Assembly (NCBI RefSeq): GCF_019428685.1
Contig: NZ_CP080096.1
Span: forward strand, 1,302,001 to 1,366,000
Source: Paraburkholderia edwinii
Lineage (GTDB): Bacteria > Pseudomonadota > Gammaproteobacteria > Burkholderiales > Burkholderiaceae
Direction of reading: 5' to 3'
DNA length: 64,000 bases
Part shown: positions 1 to 8,510 of the stretch, one piece after another
Position numbering within the stretch: the stretch's first letter is position 1
Layout: each line of letters starts with the position of its first letter
Program-made: the position numbers and the translations under genes
Notes under the pieces: generated by a model
What the model was told of the DNA's origin: nothing
Databases searched by the model: none
The model's input: only the letters and a program-made list of their open reading frames with translations

Positions 1-105
1 AAATGCGGCACTGGTGAGGCCCCATAAGCATGCCCCGGCGATCCAATAGCCCCGGTTGCGGCCCTTCATGAAAACGCCCCATTTGGCGGCTGCGAAAATC
101 GACAT
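1..105 (-). CDS. Partial hypothetical protein (N-terminus only)
   Basis: The first 35 codons of a leftward gene that runs off the window. The start ATG at 105 is preceded by an AGAAGG ribosome-binding site about 8 nt upstream. The visible peptide begins MSIFAAAKWGVFMKGRNR and continues with a Gly/Ala/Trp-rich hydrophobic stretch that could be a membrane anchor or signal segment. An internal Met at codon 13 could also be the start. Too little is visible to name a family. The site upstream and uninterrupted frame are seen; that it is a gene is inferred. Confidence 0.4.
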   Translation of the reverse strand, partial: MSIFAAAKWGVFMKGRNRGYWIAGACLWGLTSAAF

Positions 106-438
106 TCGAAGACCTTCTGTTTCGACCGCGCGCCTCGATCGCCGAATGCGGTATGACTGCATTGCGCGGTAAGTCATGCTTGCCTGCCCATTAAACAGGC
201 AGCGTAATCATAAGGCACGTTCAACCCGCCAACCGTTCGAGATTTCCCTTGTAACCGGCATTTCGCGGCTTGAATACAACAGGGGTTTTCACGGAGTCGT
301 CGCGCGCATGGCTGCATTCGAACGCTGAATTCGCAGGGAATCGCGGCAGGCAAGTTTGTGCGCGAGACATTCGAGAACCGACCCCGCAAATGGGCCACTG
401 TTCTCGCTCAACCTCGCGCTACCGATAAGGGCAATCGC
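106..438. other. Intergenic region, 333 bp
   Basis: Lies between the end of the peroxiredoxin gene and the start of the next leftward gene. It must hold the promoter of the partial gene at 1-105. A 6-bp inverted repeat (181-186 with 196-201, 9-nt loop) is present but has no adjacent T-run on either strand, so it is not a convincing intrinsic terminator. Several short reading frames cross the region but none has a ribosome-binding site or coding character. Confidence 0.5.
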
Positions 439-1107
439 TCAGGCGATGTTTTCCAGCTGCCGCAATTTCCGCAAGACCGTCACCAGTTCGCTCGGGTCGG
501 GCCGCTTCGTGTAGTCGGGACTTACCTCGGCATAGGCCACCGTGCCGTCCTGCGCGATCACATATCGAGCCGGCATCGGCAGTGTCCAGCTCGCCTCGCC
601 ATTGATAACCGGCAAGTCGACATCGAACCCCTTGTACGCTTCGATCAGTTCATCCTGCAGGCGGAAGCGGATTCCAAACGCGTCAGCGGTCTGGCCGCCT
701 GCGTCGACGAGAATCGGATAACTGAGCTTGTTCTGCCGTTGCGACTTCAGGCTGTGTGTCGCGGTCTGCATCGAGATCGAAACGAGATGTGCGCCGAGCG
801 AGCGGATCTCCTCTGCGACTTCCTCGATAGCCTGCAAATCGATATTGCAATATGGGCACCAGACGCCGCGATAAAACGTGACAACGAGCGGCCCGCGTTC
901 GAGCATGTCCGTCGACGAGACAAGCTCGCCCTCGGCTGTCTTGAGCGTGAACGTAGGGGCGACATCGCCCACTTTGAGCGAACGCCCGGCCTGACCCGTT
1001 GCGATCAGTTCATCTGTTGTCCTGTGAAAGAGTTCGACCACGTGGGGCGGCGCGACCTTGCTCTCGAAGTGCGTTCTGAAGGCATCCAGTTTGTCTTGCA
1101 GGTTCAT
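439..1107 (-). CDS. Peroxiredoxin-like (AhpC/TSA family) protein
   Basis: A 222-residue thioredoxin-fold peroxidase candidate that would reduce hydroperoxides using a redox-active cysteine. The central motif FYRGVWCPYCNIDL places Cys84 and Cys87 in a CPYC arrangement after a beta strand, as in the AhpC/TSA group; a helical segment of about 45 residues precedes the core domain. No signal peptide is seen, so it should be cytosolic. The start ATG at 1107 has a GGAG site 8 nt upstream (AAGGAGTCGGGAA). It is divergent from a LysR regulator at 1214 with a 106-bp shared promoter region, a layout that often means the regulator controls it. Family assignment is firm; the physiological substrate is unknown. 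Confidence 0.85.
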   Translation of the reverse strand: MNLQDKLDAFRTHFESKVAPPHVVELFHRTTDELIATGQAGRSLKVGDVAPTFTLKTAEGELVSSTDMLERGPLVVTFYRGVWCPYCNIDLQAIEEVAEEIRSLGAHLVSISMQTATHSLKSQRQNKLSYPILVDAGGQTADAFGIRFRLQDELIEAYKGFDVDLPVINGEASWTLPMPARYVIAQDGTVAYAEVSPDYTKRPDPSELVTVLRKLRQLENIA

Positions 1108-1213
1108 TTCCCGACTCCTTGTTTGCTCGCCGGTGTTGGCGTGAAGTCATGGTGATTTATTTGTCCGTTGACGGGTAGAATGGCTGAACGACTTTCAGTT
1201 ATTCGCCAGCCAA

Positions 1214-2116
1214 ATGAATGACAAACTATCCGTGCTGCGGCTTTTCACGCGGGTCGCCCGTACGTCGAGCTTTACGAAAGCGGGGCGCGAACTGGGAATC
1301 AGCCAGCCATCGGTGTCGAGGCAGATTTCGGAACTCGAAGTGGACGTGGGAACCGCGCTCTTCGTCAGAAGCACACGCGCGGTGAAACTGACCGAGGCGG
1401 GCGTCGACTATCTGATGCGTGTCGAGGCGATTCTCGAAGCGCTCGAAGAGGCCGATCTTGTGGCTCGCGGTACCTCGGAACTGCGCGGTCGCCTGCGCGT
1501 CGCGCTATCGACGAGCTTCGGCATCCGCGAGGTGATTCCGCGCATCGGGCGTTTCATGGCGCGGCATCCCGCGTTGCACATCGACTTGCTGATGTCGGAC
1601 GATCGGCAGGATCTGATTGCGGAAGGCGTCGATGTGGCGATCCGGTTCGGTGCGCTACCGGATTCGACTGCGAGATCGAGGCTTATCGGACGTTCACCGC
1701 GAATGCTTGTGGCTTCGCCTGAGTATCTGGCGCGCGCGGGGCGGCCTGTCGAGCCATCCGATCTGAGCGAGCATGCATTCGTGCTGGGGCCATCGAGCGC
1801 GGCTTCATTGGGATGGACGCTCCGCAAAGGCGGACGCGAGTTTGTTTTGCGCGGACAGGGGCCCGTGCAGGCGCAAGGACAAGGACGCCTGACGACTACC
1901 GTCAACGAGGGCGCGACGGCCGCGGCGATCGCCGGGCTGGGTATTTTGACCGTCGGTTTGTGGGGGTGCCGAAGCGAGCTTGCGGATGGGCGCCTCGTGC
2001 AGGTACTCGAAGACTGGCAGCTCGATCCGGTTGAGATCCACGCCGTGTTTCCGCCAGGCCGAGCGTCGCGCCCCGCGGCCCGCGCGCTGATCGACTATCT
2101 CGTGGGTGACATATAG
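1214..2116 (+). CDS. LysR-family transcriptional regulator
   Basis: A 300-residue LysR regulator. The N-terminal winged helix-turn-helix covers about residues 5-62, with the recognition segment ISQPSVSRQISELE followed by the family motif GTALFVRSTR. The remainder is the periplasmic-binding-protein-like effector domain. The subfamily resembles the CrgA/DsdC-like regulators common in Burkholderia. It is divergent from the peroxiredoxin at 439-1107, so a role in controlling that gene and itself is plausible. Its 3' end overlaps the end of the opposing GFA gene by 22 bp. No strong Shine-Dalgarno is visible before the ATG at 1214. Confidence 0.9.
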   Translation: MNDKLSVLRLFTRVARTSSFTKAGRELGISQPSVSRQISELEVDVGTALFVRSTRAVKLTEAGVDYLMRVEAILEALEEADLVARGTSELRGRLRVALSTSFGIREVIPRIGRFMARHPALHIDLLMSDDRQDLIAEGVDVAIRFGALPDSTARSRLIGRSPRMLVASPEYLARAGRPVEPSDLSEHAFVLGPSSAASLGWTLRKGGREFVLRGQGPVQAQGQGRLTTTVNEGATAAAIAGLGILTVGLWGCRSELADGRLVQVLEDWQLDPVEIHAVFPPGRASRPAARALIDYLVGDI

Positions 2117-2499
2117 CTTCCGGCATGTTTGGGTAACGCGTCCGACACGCGAATCCACGGTACCCGCTGCGAAGTCCATGTGTGGTGCAGTGGAGGCACC
2201 TGCTCCGGCGTATCGAGGCTGCATGTCGAAATATCGATCTCACCGGGAAAGTCTTCGTGTTGATAAGTCAGGTGCGTGCCGCAGTCCGCACAAAATGCGC
2301 GCACGACCGACTTGCTGCTGGCCAGCGCTGCGGGTGCGCCAAGCACAAAGCGAAACTCTGATTGCCTGACGCTAAACCAGGCGACGAACGGGGCACCCGA
2401 TATGCGGCGACAGTCCACGCAGTGGCAGATCGTCGAATAGAAAGGCATACCGACGATCTCGTAACGAACCTTCCCGCAGAAGCAGCCGCCTTTGAGCAT
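2095..2499 (-). CDS. GFA/CENP-V family zinc protein
   Basis: A 134-residue member of the GFA family, named after glutathione-dependent formaldehyde-activating enzyme. Zinc-binding cysteines are in the expected order: Cys6 and Cys8 (GCFCGKVRYE), Cys25, Cys27 and Cys30 (CHCVDCRR), Cys70 and Cys73 (FCADCGTHL). The frame is open upstream, but the ATG at 2499 is chosen because it has a near-perfect AAGGAGGA site 6-7 nt away and places the family-typical MLKGGCFCG start. Most such proteins have no proven catalytic role; a small thiol-related function is a guess. It converges with the LysR gene at 1214-2116. Confidence 0.85.
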   Translation of the reverse strand: MLKGGCFCGKVRYEIVGMPFYSTICHCVDCRRISGAPFVAWFSVRQSEFRFVLGAPAALASSKSVVRAFCADCGTHLTYQHEDFPGEIDISTCSLDTPEQVPPLHHTWTSQRVPWIRVSDALPKHAGSYMSPTR

Positions 2500-2654
2500 G
2501 ATGTCCTCCTTGGCGAGGGCGGTCGCAGACACGCGCGCATATGCGTGCAGGCGCGACGAAAAGCGTTGTGCCGGTCTGGTGATCTTGACGGCGTGGGCTA
2601 TGTCGACGCGGCGCCGCGTCGATTAGTGTAGTGCGCGGGTGAGGCGGCTTGCGA

Positions 2655-3551
2655 TTAATCCGTCTTGATGAAGTCGATAAACGCGCGCAGCGGCGCGGGG
2701 ACGAGGCGCCGGCCCGGATAGTAAAGGAAGGGCCCGGAGAACGGCCGCCACCACGGTTCGAGAATCGGTTCGAGCGCGCCGCGTTCCAGATGCGGGCGCA
2801 ACCATTCTTCATACAGGTGGATTACGCCGGTTCCCGCAATGGCCGCGTCGACGACGAGATCGACGGCGCCGCCGAGTTGCACCAGCAGCGGACCGGAAGG
2901 CTCGATCCGCAGCACTTCTCCCGCGTGCTCGAATTCCCACGGCGGCATCGAGCCGCTCGGGAAACGGCCGAGCAGGCATGCATGATCGAGCAGTTCGCGC
3001 GGATGCGTGGGCCGGCCGCGCCTTGCAAGATAAGCAGGAGAAGCCGCAGTGGCGAAGCGCTGCACGCGCGGACCGATCGGCACCGCGATCATATCCTGTT
3101 CGAGCCGCTCGTCGTAGCGAATGCCGGCATCGCATCCCGCTGCGAGCACATCGACGAAGTTCTCGTCCGCGACGATTTCGAGCCGTATATCGGGGTAGGC
3201 GTCGAGAAATCGCGGCACGATGGACGGCAGGATCAAGCGCGCCGCGCTGAGCGGCACATTGAGCCGCAGCGTGCCTGCGGGCCTGTCGCGAAAGCCGTTG
3301 ACGATATCGAGCGCCGCTTCGACTTCGGTAAGCGCAGGACCTAGCCGCGCCAGCAGGCGCTCACCCACTTCGGTGGGCACGACGCTGCGCGTGGTCCGAT
3401 GCAGCAGCCGCACACCGAGCCGCGCTTCGAGCCGGCGCACCGCTTCGCTGAGCCCCGAGGCGCTGACGCCGGCGAGGCGGGCGCCATCGCGAAAGCCTTT
3501 GGCACGCGCCACGGCCACAAACGCGGTCAAATCCGAAAGATCGATTTCCAT
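2655..3551 (-). CDS. LysR-family transcriptional regulator
   Basis: A 298-residue LysR regulator. The start is set at 3551 because the HTH begins right after it (MEIDLSDLTAFVAVARAKGF) and the upstream frame has no family similarity. The HTH (residues about 4-61) contains GVSASGLSEAVRRLEARLG and LLHRTTRSVVPT. The effector domain is of the type seen in regulators of small oxidoreductase genes. It is in tandem with the next LysR gene (3583-4524), 31 bp apart and on the same strand, so the two may be co-transcribed. No target is evident from the immediate context other than the DJ-1 and Rieske genes beyond the second regulator. Confidence 0.9.
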   Translation of the reverse strand: MEIDLSDLTAFVAVARAKGFRDGARLAGVSASGLSEAVRRLEARLGVRLLHRTTRSVVPTEVGERLLARLGPALTEVEAALDIVNGFRDRPAGTLRLNVPLSAARLILPSIVPRFLDAYPDIRLEIVADENFVDVLAAGCDAGIRYDERLEQDMIAVPIGPRVQRFATAASPAYLARRGRPTHPRELLDHACLLGRFPSGSMPPWEFEHAGEVLRIEPSGPLLVQLGGAVDLVVDAAIAGTGVIHLYEEWLRPHLERGALEPILEPWWRPFSGPFLYYPGRRLVPAPLRAFIDFIKTD

Positions 3552-3582
3552 CGTGTGCTCGCTTGTACAGCGTGTGTGATGA

Positions 3583-4524
3583 CTACGGATGTTTTGCGCG
3601 CCGCTTTGCAGGCGGTGCGATTTCGGGCGCTTCCTCGCAGTCTGCAAGAATTTTGCAGAGCTCGTCAAAGACCCGTTGCACGCGACGCGGCACCGGCGTT
3701 CGATGAGGCCGATACACGTACATCGTGGAAGCTTGCGGACGCAACCGATCGAGCAGAGGCGTCAACACGCCTTCGCGCAGCAAAGGCAAGGCAAGATGCC
3801 CGGGCAATTGCCCGATGCCGATTCCCGCGGCGACTGCTTCGCACTCTGTTGCGGGATCGTCGGTGACAAAGGCCGGGTTCGCGGGAACGATCGGATTGCC
3901 GTCGCTGAACATCCATGGCCACGGCCTTCCGGTGTTGCGATCGATCAGCGCCGTGATGGGCCGCGTGAACAGATCGCGCTTGCTCGCCGGGTGCCCGACA
4001 CGCTCGAGCAATGCGGGCGCGGCGACGAAATACAGCAGCGCCTTCGATACGGCTCGCGCGACAAAGCGGTTGTCGCGCATCGGGCCGATCCGCACGCCGA
4101 TATCGATCTGCTCGTCGACCACGTCGGCCAGCACTTCCGATAAGCGCAGATCGAGCGTGAGCCCAGGGTTCGCGGCGAGCACCGGCGCGAGTCCGCGCGC
4201 GATAAAGCGGTGCCCGAGCGCGCTCGGCGCGGCGATGCGGACCACACCGGAAAGCTCGTCGCTCGTGCCCGATGCCTCGGCCGGGAAGATGTTTTCGACA
4301 CCGGCGATCGCTGCCGCACTTTTCAGCGCGAGCTGTTCTCCGAAATGCGTCATCCGGACTCCGCGCGTGCTGCGATGAAAGAGCGGCTCGCCAAGTTCCT
4401 CTTCGAGCTGCTTGATGACGCGCGTGATGACCTGCGGCGAGACGCCAAGCCGTATCGCCGCGTCGCGAAAATTAGGGCTTTCGGCCGCCACGCAGAACAC
4501 CCGCAACGCTTCGAACCGATTCAT
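3583..4524 (-). CDS. LysR-family transcriptional regulator
   Basis: A 313-residue LysR regulator with the N-terminal HTH starting at MNRFEALRVFCVAAESPNF and the segment GVSPQVITRVIKQLEEELGEPLFHRSTRGVRMT. The ATG at 4524 is preferred over the one 24 nt upstream because it gives the usual spacing to the HTH and a GGAG-like site is present. A basic tail (PPAKRRAKHP) extends past the effector domain. It is divergent from the DJ-1/PfpI gene at 4658 with a 133-bp intergenic region, which makes that gene the most likely target. This is inference from layout. Confidence 0.9.
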   Translation of the reverse strand: MNRFEALRVFCVAAESPNFRDAAIRLGVSPQVITRVIKQLEEELGEPLFHRSTRGVRMTHFGEQLALKSAAAIAGVENIFPAEASGTSDELSGVVRIAAPSALGHRFIARGLAPVLAANPGLTLDLRLSEVLADVVDEQIDIGVRIGPMRDNRFVARAVSKALLYFVAAPALLERVGHPASKRDLFTRPITALIDRNTGRPWPWMFSDGNPIVPANPAFVTDDPATECEAVAAGIGIGQLPGHLALPLLREGVLTPLLDRLRPQASTMYVYRPHRTPVPRRVQRVFDELCKILADCEEAPEIAPPAKRRAKHP

Positions 4525-4657
4525 GCGTCGCCGCTCCGCGCGCGCCATTCCATTCGCGGGAATTTCAAATTCGCCTCCAGTTCATTTACTCGCTCGGGGT
4601 CGATCTCCATACTGCGCTTCGTCAATTCGACAACCGCTCGCCTATGCCGAGCTTTTT

Positions 4658-5404
4658 ATGGTGCCCGACATGTATTCGATTTTGATGATTCTAACAAGCG
4701 CCACTTCGTGGACGCAGAAGGATGGCGCGCAACGCCCGAGCGGTTTCTGGGCCGAAGAATTCGTGGTGCCGCACGACATGCTGTCGTCGGCGGGCGTCAA
4801 GGTGACGATCGCGACGCCGGGCGGTAAGCCGTCCGTCGTCGACGAAATCAGTCTTACGCCGGAGACCAACGAGGGCGACGTCGCGAAAGTCGACAGGCTT
4901 TTCGCTTATCTGGAACAACACGCTGAAGCGTTACGCACGCCGCGCCGCATCGAAGAGATCAACGCAGCCGACTTCGATGCCGTGTTCGTGCCCGGCGGAC
5001 ACGGTCCGATGCAGGATCTGGCCGTCGATGCGAACGTAGGCCGGATATTGAGCGCGGCACTGGCGAATCCGGAGCAGGTCGTGGTTGCGCTGTGCCACGG
5101 GTCGGCGAGCTTTCTCGCGGCCGGCGACGAGACGAACTGGGCATTCAAGGGATATCGGATGACGGCGTTCACGAACGCCGAAGAAACGCAGACGGGTCTT
5201 GCCGCCAACGCACCCTGGTTGCTCGAAGACCGGCTTCGCGCAGCCGGCGCGTTATTCGACGGCGGCGCACCATGGAGTTCTCACGTCGTGGTGGACGGCA
5301 ATCTCGTGACGGGACAGAACCCGATGTCCGCAGAGGCTGCAACGACGGCGATGCTCAATCTGCTTGCGGCGCGCGGTAGCCAGAACGGATCGACGAAGCA
5401 CTGA
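4658..5404 (+). CDS. DJ-1/PfpI (Hsp31-like) family protein
   Basis: A 248-residue class I glutamine-amidotransferase-like protein of the DJ-1/PfpI superfamily. The nucleophile elbow VVVALCHGSASFL carries Cys146 followed by His147, and VPGGHGP precedes it, as in Hsp31-type glyoxalase III/deglycase proteins. An acid residue near position 34 (WAEEF) matches the family position that activates the cysteine. Expected role: detoxifying methylglyoxal-like carbonyls or acting as a stress chaperone, in the cytosol. The start at 4658 is weakly supported; ATG 4670 would shorten it by four residues. It is divergent from a LysR gene. Confidence 0.85.
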   Translation: MVPDMYSILMILTSATSWTQKDGAQRPSGFWAEEFVVPHDMLSSAGVKVTIATPGGKPSVVDEISLTPETNEGDVAKVDRLFAYLEQHAEALRTPRRIEEINAADFDAVFVPGGHGPMQDLAVDANVGRILSAALANPEQVVVALCHGSASFLAAGDETNWAFKGYRMTAFTNAEETQTGLAANAPWLLEDRLRAAGALFDGGAPWSSHVVVDGNLVTGQNPMSAEAATTAMLNLLAARGSQNGSTKH

Positions 5405-5528
5405 TGTAACCGCTCGGCGCCGCTCCACGCATTGGAAGTGGAATAATCTGCGCAGACGCGCGTTCAATGGATGCGTGGGGCGACCCGTTTCATTCGGCAA
5501 CAGCGTTCGGCACCGGCGGGAGCATGAG

Positions 5529-6248
5529 TTGACTGATATCGAGCCTGACTGTATCGATGCGCAGATCCATTGGTATCCCGTCGCCGCTTCACGTGAAGTG
5601 GGCGAAGGGCGCATCATGCAGTCGTTTCTCGATGGCCAGGAACTCGCGCTGTGGCGCTCCGCGGACGGCGAGGCGCATGCATGGGAAAACCGCTGTCCGC
5701 ACCGCGGAACGCGTTTTTCTCTAGGATGGGTCGCCGCCGACACGCTCAGTTGTGCCTACCACGGCTGGCGCTTCGGAAAAGACGGCGCTTGCACTTATAT
5801 TCCTGCGAAACCGAACCTCTCGCCGCCGCGAAGCGCATGCGCTAAAACCTATGCCGTGCGCGAAGCAGGCGGGTTGATCTGGGCGACGCTGGGCGATGCA
5901 TCGTGGCGTGGTATCGGCGATGTCCAGATGCCGAATGCGTTTTGTCGCGGCTTTGTCGTCTATCGATCGCCGCATGCCACGCGCTCGTTTCTGCTGGACC
6001 ACTTCGCGGCGGCGCGTGCGGGTGGCGCCGTGATGGAGCAGCGCGATGAGTCCGGCACGCGCCGCGTGCTTTTCCTGCAGCCGATGAGCGGCGAGCGAAC
6101 CGTCATCTATCTGTGGATCGACACCGAAGACGAAGCCGATAGCGGCGCGCGCGTCGAGGCGATGTTGCGCGCGGCGCGTGCATTCAGGGAGCTTCGCACG
6201 CAACTCGAGGCCAGCGCGCACGACGCGCCGGCAGGGAGCAGACGATGA
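5529..6248 (+). CDS. Rieske [2Fe-2S] subunit of a split oxygenase
   Basis: A 239-residue protein whose N-terminal half is a Rieske domain: WYPVA start motif, CPHRG (Cys56, His58) and CAYHGW (Cys75, His78) supply the four cluster ligands. The C-terminal 90 residues resemble only the tail of a Rieske oxygenase catalytic domain and lack the His-x4-His iron site. A TTG start at 5529 is chosen because a GGGAG site lies 6 nt before it and the WYPVA motif sits upstream of the first ATG. The stop overlaps the start of the next gene (ATGA), so translation is coupled. With the next gene it appears to form one oxygenase: cluster here, active site there. No reductase domain (no plant-type ferredoxin motif) is present. 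Confidence 0.75.
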   Translation: MTDIEPDCIDAQIHWYPVAASREVGEGRIMQSFLDGQELALWRSADGEAHAWENRCPHRGTRFSLGWVAADTLSCAYHGWRFGKDGACTYIPAKPNLSPPRSACAKTYAVREAGGLIWATLGDASWRGIGDVQMPNAFCRGFVVYRSPHATRSFLLDHFAAARAGGAVMEQRDESGTRRVLFLQPMSGERTVIYLWIDTEDEADSGARVEAMLRAARAFRELRTQLEASAHDAPAGSRR

Positions 6249-7132
6249 GCGAAGCGCAGCGCGATGCGGCATTGAAGGCATTGAACGGAGCACCTGTCGA
6301 CGAATGGTTCGCCGTATCGGCCGCGTCGCGCATCGGCGAGATGCCGCTGCGCACCCGTCTGCTTGGGCGGCCGCTCGCTGTTTGGCGCGACACGCTAACA
6401 GGCGAGCCCGTTGCCGCGCCCGAGATCGGCGCGCGACAGCGCTATCACGCAATCGATCGTTACGGCTGCACGTGGGTCGCGCTTGCCGCGCCGCGACGTG
6501 CGCTCTTCACGTTGCCGCAATATGAGCAGCCGGGCCGTCGCGTTATCGATTGCGGCGCCTTCGGTGTGCATACGTCGGCGCCGCGCGTGATCGAAAACTT
6601 TCTCGATATGGGGCATTTCCCCTATGTGCACACAGGCATTCTCGGCGAGGAACCGCACACGGAAGTAAAAGACTACAAGGTGCACGAGGACGAACACGGC
6701 GAACTTTGGGCCACCGATTGCGCATTCTGGCAGCCGCGCGCCGCGGCCGCCGCAAACGCGGGCATGGACGTCGACTATACGTATCGCGTGCCGCAGCCGT
6801 TCTGCGCGCTGCTCTACAAAACAAGTCCGCGCATGCCCGCGGAGCGTGATGTGATCGCGCTGTTCGTGCAACCGCTTGGCGAAGTGGAAAGCCGCGCTCA
6901 TCTGCTGATGCTGCTGTTCGACGACGAACACGACAACACTGCGCTCGTGAGTTTCCAGCAGACCATCTTCGGGCAAGACAAGCCGATTCTCGAAAGCCAG
7001 TTGCCGAAGCGCTTGCCGCTCGACGCGCGCGCGGAAGTATCGACACGCGCGGATGCGATGTCGATGGCCTACCGCCGATGGCTAAAGGCCAGGGGCCTTC
7101 GCTATGGCGTGGAAGTCAAACCCTCTCGTTGA
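6245..7132 (+). CDS. Catalytic subunit of a Rieske-type oxygenase, no Rieske ligands
   Basis: A 295-residue aromatic-ring-hydroxylating/N-demethylase-type catalytic domain. The segment NFLDMGHFPYVHTGILG gives Asp121, His124 and His129, the bridging acid and the two iron-binding histidines. The N-terminal 100 residues keep the Rieske-domain fold pattern (WFAVSAAS, GRPLAVWRD, YGCTWVAL) but have none of the four Cys/His ligands. It starts within the stop of the Rieske gene and is followed 14 bp later by a GST homologue. Known precedent: NdmC of caffeine-degrading Pseudomonas lacks a Rieske domain, receives electrons from one in NdmD, and works with the GST-like NdmE. Substrate here is unknown; an N-demethylase or hydroxylase of a heterocycle is a reasonable guess. 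Confidence 0.75.
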   Translation: MSEAQRDAALKALNGAPVDEWFAVSAASRIGEMPLRTRLLGRPLAVWRDTLTGEPVAAPEIGARQRYHAIDRYGCTWVALAAPRRALFTLPQYEQPGRRVIDCGAFGVHTSAPRVIENFLDMGHFPYVHTGILGEEPHTEVKDYKVHEDEHGELWATDCAFWQPRAAAAANAGMDVDYTYRVPQPFCALLYKTSPRMPAERDVIALFVQPLGEVESRAHLLMLLFDDEHDNTALVSFQQTIFGQDKPILESQLPKRLPLDARAEVSTRADAMSMAYRRWLKARGLRYGVEVKPSR

Positions 7133-7146
7133 AGGAGACGGCCTCC

Positions 7147-7749
7147 ATGATCAGACTTCTCAACTACGAACTCTCGGGAGACTGCTACAAGCTGCGGCTC
7201 TTCATGCATTTTCTGCGCGTGGAGTATGAAACCGTTGCCGTCGATTTCTATCCTGGGCGAGAACACGAATCGGCGCAGTTGCCGGTTCTCGATGATGGTG
7301 GCTCGCGGTTGCGCGATAGCGAGGCGATTCTGGTCCATCTTGCGAGCCGCTACGACTCGAAAGGGATGTGGTTTCCGATCGAACCTGTGGCGCGTGCGCA
7401 AGTCGCCCGCTGGTTTGCGATCGCGCGCGACCTCACTCGCACGGCATCGGCCGCCCGGCTGCACGACGTGTTCGGCTATGAGCTCGACGTTCGATCCGCA
7501 CGCCGCGCTGCGCGTACAATTTTCAGGCTTGTCGACGACCATCTTGCCGAAAGCGAGATCGAAGGCCGGCACTGGCTGGTCGGCGAAACACCGACGCTTG
7601 CCGATATCGCCTGCTTTCCCGACATCGCGCTTTCGCATGAAGGCGGCATTGCCCACGATGATTTCCCGGCAATCCGCCGCTGGCTGGACGCTATGCGATA
7701 CCTCGATGGCTTTGTCGCGATGCCAGGTATTCTGGCTCCGCCGCGTTGA
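7147..7749 (+). CDS. Glutathione S-transferase family protein
   Basis: A 200-residue GST. The thioredoxin-like N-terminal domain contains SGDCYKLRLFMHFL and the glutathione-binding turn LRDSEAI; the C-terminal all-helical domain ends with a PTLADIACFPDIALS segment typical of the family. The ATG at 7147 has an AAGGAG site 10 nt upstream and lies 14 bp after the oxygenase gene, so it is part of the same operon. In the caffeine system, a GST-like protein (NdmE) is a structural partner of the Rieske-less oxygenase rather than an enzyme; the same may hold here, by analogy of gene order. Confidence 0.85.
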   Translation: MIRLLNYELSGDCYKLRLFMHFLRVEYETVAVDFYPGREHESAQLPVLDDGGSRLRDSEAILVHLASRYDSKGMWFPIEPVARAQVARWFAIARDLTRTASAARLHDVFGYELDVRSARRAARTIFRLVDDHLAESEIEGRHWLVGETPTLADIACFPDIALSHEGGIAHDDFPAIRRWLDAMRYLDGFVAMPGILAPPR

Positions 7750-7757
7750 CAATAAAT

Positions 7758-7773
7758 AGATGACCGGTTATCT
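7758..7773. promoter_or_regulatory. Palindromic TetR operator upstream of the TetR gene
   Basis: AGATGACCGGTTATCT, a 16-bp near-perfect palindrome (one mismatched pair), 35 bp before the TetR start. A second copy with the same core lies at 8420-8435 before the cysteine hydrolase. The two are the natural operators of the TetR protein between them, implying autoregulation. Confidence 0.7.
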
Positions 7774-7808
7774 TGTTATCCATCGACGCTAACCGGAGAT
7801 CCACGAAG

Positions 7809-8399
7809 ATGCCGCGTCCCGCTAATCCTGAGGTGCGCTCGCGACTGCTGTCGGTCGGGCGCGACGTCGTTCACGACCGCGGTTTCAACGGCTGCGGCGT
7901 GCAGGACATCACGGCGGCAGCCGGTGTGCCGAAGGGCTCGTTCTACAACTACTTCGACAGCAAAGAGGCGTTTGCGGCCGAAATTCTCGAAGACTACTGG
8001 CAGTCCATCGAAGACCGTCATGGTCCGATTCTGTACGACGCGCGTATCAAGCCGCTCGCGCGCATCCGGAAGTTCTTTCGCGCTCTCACCGATGATCACG
8101 GCAGGAACGACTTTGCATTGGGTTGCCTGATCGGCAATCTGTCGCTGGAACTGTCGAATGGCAGCGAAGAGGCTCGCGCGAAGCTTCTGGCGTTACTCGC
8201 GCGCTGGCAGGGGGCTATCGCCGCGTGCCTGCGCGAGGCTCAGGAACGGAATGAACTCGACCGCAAGGAAAACACGCAAGAACTCGCGGCGATCGTGATC
8301 GAGGCTTACGAAGGCGCGGTCATGCGTGGCAAGATCGAACAAAGCGGTGAGGCCTATGAGCGTTTCGAGAAGGTCGTGTTGCCGCGCTTGATTCGCTGA
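7809..8399 (+). CDS. TetR-family transcriptional regulator
   Basis: A 196-residue TetR repressor. The N-terminal HTH is clear: GVQDITAAAGVPKGSFYNYFDSKEAF (first 20 residues of this segment are the recognition helices). The ligand-binding C-terminal domain has the TetR_C arrangement of YxAAR/AcrR-like regulators. The start ATG at 7809 has a GGAG site 9 nt upstream. Matching palindromes at 7758-7773 and 8420-8435 bracket the gene, so it probably represses itself and the downstream hydrolase. The inducer is unknown. Confidence 0.9.
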   Translation: MPRPANPEVRSRLLSVGRDVVHDRGFNGCGVQDITAAAGVPKGSFYNYFDSKEAFAAEILEDYWQSIEDRHGPILYDARIKPLARIRKFFRALTDDHGRNDFALGCLIGNLSLELSNGSEEARAKLLALLARWQGAIAACLREAQERNELDRKENTQELAAIVIEAYEGAVMRGKIEQSGEAYERFEKVVLPRLIR

Positions 8400-8419
8400 T
8401 TTTTTTTGGCGTTTTTATA

Positions 8420-8435
8420 AGACGACCGGTCATCT
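8420..8435. promoter_or_regulatory. Second TetR operator, upstream of the cysteine hydrolase
   Basis: AGACGACCGGTCATCT shares the GACCGGTYATCT core with the palindrome at 7758-7773. It lies 76 bp before the hydrolase start and just after a T-rich run that follows the TetR stop codon. Confidence 0.7.
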
Positions 8436-8510
8436 ATATTTGTGTGGGGGCAGCCGTTGTGACCCGGTGGTCCCTGCTTTCCCGATGTACTTTCAGATGG
8501 TGGAGGAATC

